From the NCBI GenBank assembly GCA_024275615.1, contig JAJRYU010000097.1, forward strand, positions 1-6,757: 6,757 bases of DNA, written 5' to 3'. This stretch comes from Planctomycetota bacterium (GTDB lineage Bacteria; Planctomycetota; GCA-002687715; DRQF01). How positions within the stretch are numbered: position 1 is the stretch's first letter; each line of letters starts with the position of its first letter. Shown piece by piece: positions 5,461 to 6,757 of this stretch. Under the pieces are notes generated by a model. That model did not search any database. It had not been told where the DNA came from and was given only the letters and a program-made list of their open reading frames with translations. The translations under genes were made by a program, and so were the position numbers.

Positions 5461-6757
5461 ATGGAATTCCAACTCAAGATTGTCATCAAGTTTCTTGTTG
5501 TCTTCGCTCTGGTTGTGATTGCACCCAGTTGCGGCGATGACAAAGACCAGGCCGTCGCAGCTCACGACTCTGAAGAGAAGACGGCCCGTCATTTAAGCAG
5601 GGCAGTTGACAAGCCGATGAAGAAAGCTCTTCTGCCCCTTAACTTGAAGCTGAGTTTGATGGTCTATGGGCAAGATGAGAAGAACCCCGCTTCAGGTGCT
5701 GAGATTTTTCTCGTTGCCGATTTCTTGACAACCGACAAAGATCACTTTGCATCTGTGGGCAAGAACCTCGGATGGTTGGACCGACTGACCGGCATCGCCG
5801 CTTCAGCCTCAACGGACGAAATGGGGCAAGCCACAATTGAGCTACCTCCCCGTGGACGATATTGGATCGTTGCTAAGAGCGGCGATTATGTTGACGATGC
5901 ACTGATCGATGTGGAGTGCACCCGTTCCCTCACCATGGTCTTGTCCAGGGACAAGCCACTCCATGTAAAAGTTGTCGACGGAGCTCAACGGCCTCTTGCT
6001 GGGGTTGCGGTTGGGATCTGCGCGAGTAAGACAGACTCACGAGTCCTCGGCGTTCGCACTAGCAATGCCGAGGGTCTCGTCACTTTTGCTCATCCTCTGC
6101 GATGGCTGCGACCAGCAAACCGATCGGCGCATGGCAGTGTAGTTGTGGGAATTGCCGAAGTTTTCGACCCGCCAGTTCGCACCTTGGTGATGAACACGGA
6201 TCACCCGCCGACGATCGAATTACCGCCTTTTTCGACCGTGGAGGTGACTGTTTCGCCGCTCATGGAGACCGCCATTTTACATTTGGCCAGAGACACGACG
6301 AAGAGCCGCAAGAGTCCTTTGCTCCTTCGTCGCCCGGTCTTTCTGCACCGTTCCGAACGTTTGCAACGTCTTGGACAAACCAAAGTCGTTTTTCCCTACG
6401 TCGGGTTAGACCTAGATCTTCGGGTTCAACGGCAACGTTCTGGCGGCGTTTTTGAATTAGCTCAGAGCCTTCATGGCCCGGGGATGCTGGGTGAAACTCG
6501 AACTTTGAATCTGAAGTCAAAAAGTCTCTTGGGGCAAGTTCGTTGTCGTTTTGTGGATGAGGTCGGAGAACCTCTTAGGGACGAAAGAGTTGTAGCGCGA
6601 TTCGCCGATGGAGCTAACCTTGAGAGCCAGTTTGTCGTCCGGACCAACAATCAAGGCGAAGCTGTCGTTCCGTTTCCTGCTGTGGCGAGCGATGGTTCTA
6701 TCCTCGACCGTAGTCCGAAGCTCCCTCTTGAATTCAATGCCATCTTCCAAGCTCAAG
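5461..6757 (+). CDS. Secreted or lipoprotein-type protein with repeated beta-sandwich-like modules (3' end outside window)
   Basis: An open frame of 432 codons from ATG 5461 with no stop before the right edge, so it is partial. Residues 5-21 are a basic then strongly hydrophobic signal (KIVIKFLVVFALVVIA), followed by Cys24 in IAPSCGDD. This resembles a lipoprotein signal, but the lipobox is imperfect (Ala at -3, Pro at -2). A charged low-complexity spacer (about 25-58) follows. Next come modules resembling carboxypeptidase-regulatory-like or related Ig-like folds, marked by a G-x-P-L-x-x-x-x-V turn and a later (T/S)-(D/N)-x-x-G-x-(A/V) turn. Module 1 is about 62-160 (STDEMGQATIELP at 117-129). 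Module 2 is about 166-260 (GAQRPLAGVAV, then TSNAEGLVTF). Module 3 starts about 356 (VGEPLRDERVV, then RTNNQGEAVVPFP at 394-406). Residues 262-355 are less clear. No catalytic motif is visible. A cell-envelope binding or structural role is inferred. Start and frame are well supported; identity is unknown. Confidence -1.
   Translation, partial: MEFQLKIVIKFLVVFALVVIAPSCGDDKDQAVAAHDSEEKTARHLSRAVDKPMKKALLPLNLKLSLMVYGQDEKNPASGAEIFLVADFLTTDKDHFASVGKNLGWLDRLTGIAASASTDEMGQATIELPPRGRYWIVAKSGDYVDDALIDVECTRSLTMVLSRDKPLHVKVVDGAQRPLAGVAVGICASKTDSRVLGVRTSNAEGLVTFAHPLRWLRPANRSAHGSVVVGIAEVFDPPVRTLVMNTDHPPTIELPPFSTVEVTVSPLMETAILHLARDTTKSRKSPLLLRRPVFLHRSERLQRLGQTKVVFPYVGLDLDLRVQRQRSGGVFELAQSLHGPGMLGETRTLNLKSKSLLGQVRCRFVDEVGEPLRDERVVARFADGANLESQFVVRTNNQGEAVVPFPAVASDGSILDRSPKLPLEFNAIFQAQ

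Noticed and set aside
6102..6455. A 117-codon plus-strand open frame inside the right-hand gene
   Set aside because: It is in a different frame from the modular protein that starts at 5461 with a strong ribosome site, has no good ribosome site of its own, and has low-complexity composition.
1..6757. CRISPR arrays, transposons, phage or toxin-antitoxin genes, tRNA and rRNA genes
   Set aside because: No regularly spaced DNA repeats, transposase motifs, terminal inverted repeats, cloverleaf arms or ribosomal RNA segments were seen. The only periodic signal is the diverged LRR coding repeat.

Overview
The window looks like chromosomal DNA from a planctomycete or a close PVC relative (Planctomycetota, possibly Verrucomicrobiota or Lentisphaerota). 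The main reason is the run DUF1553 (PSD1) protein, then a Tat-exported DUF1501 protein, then a planctomycete-type cytochrome c (PSCyt1) fused to leucine-rich repeats. This gene partnership is strongly expanded in that superphylum. The assignment rests on family recognition by eye; no database search was run.

Layout, left to right. Positions 1-1256 (+) hold the C-terminal part of a PSD1/DUF1553 protein whose N-terminus lies outside the window. The DUF1501 gene follows at 1270-2580 (+), then the cytochrome-LRR gene at 2591-3607 (+). Intergenic gaps of about 10-13 bases and a Shine-Dalgarno sequence next to each start suggest one transcript. After 82 bases comes a small FHA-domain protein with a C-terminal membrane anchor (3690-4160, +), which may belong to the same transcript. 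It meets, tail to tail with an 11-base overlap, a class V PLP-dependent aminotransferase-like gene on the minus strand (4150-5334). A 126-base divergent spacer holding a clear inverted repeat separates that gene from the start of a secreted or lipoprotein-type protein (5461 to the right edge, +) built of repeated beta-sandwich-like modules. This last gene has no stop codon in the window.

How the genes may work together. The first three encode exported proteins: a probable multi-domain envelope protein, a Tat substrate with the alkaline-phosphatase-superfamily-like DUF1501 fold, and a one-heme cytochrome carrying an LRR surface. They probably act together outside the cytoplasmic membrane, but no biochemical role has been firmly established for this trio. 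The FHA protein would read phosphothreonine signals at the inner face of the membrane. The aminotransferase is probably a separate cytoplasmic enzyme. The large right-hand protein is another envelope protein of unknown function.

No tRNA, rRNA, CRISPR array, insertion sequence or phage-like segment was seen, and coding is dense with no gap over 130 bases. I do not see convincing evidence for a wholly new system. The points most worth a second look are the cytochrome-LRR fusion inside the PSD1/DUF1501 operon, the tail-anchored FHA protein, the palindrome in the divergent spacer, and the right-edge modular protein.
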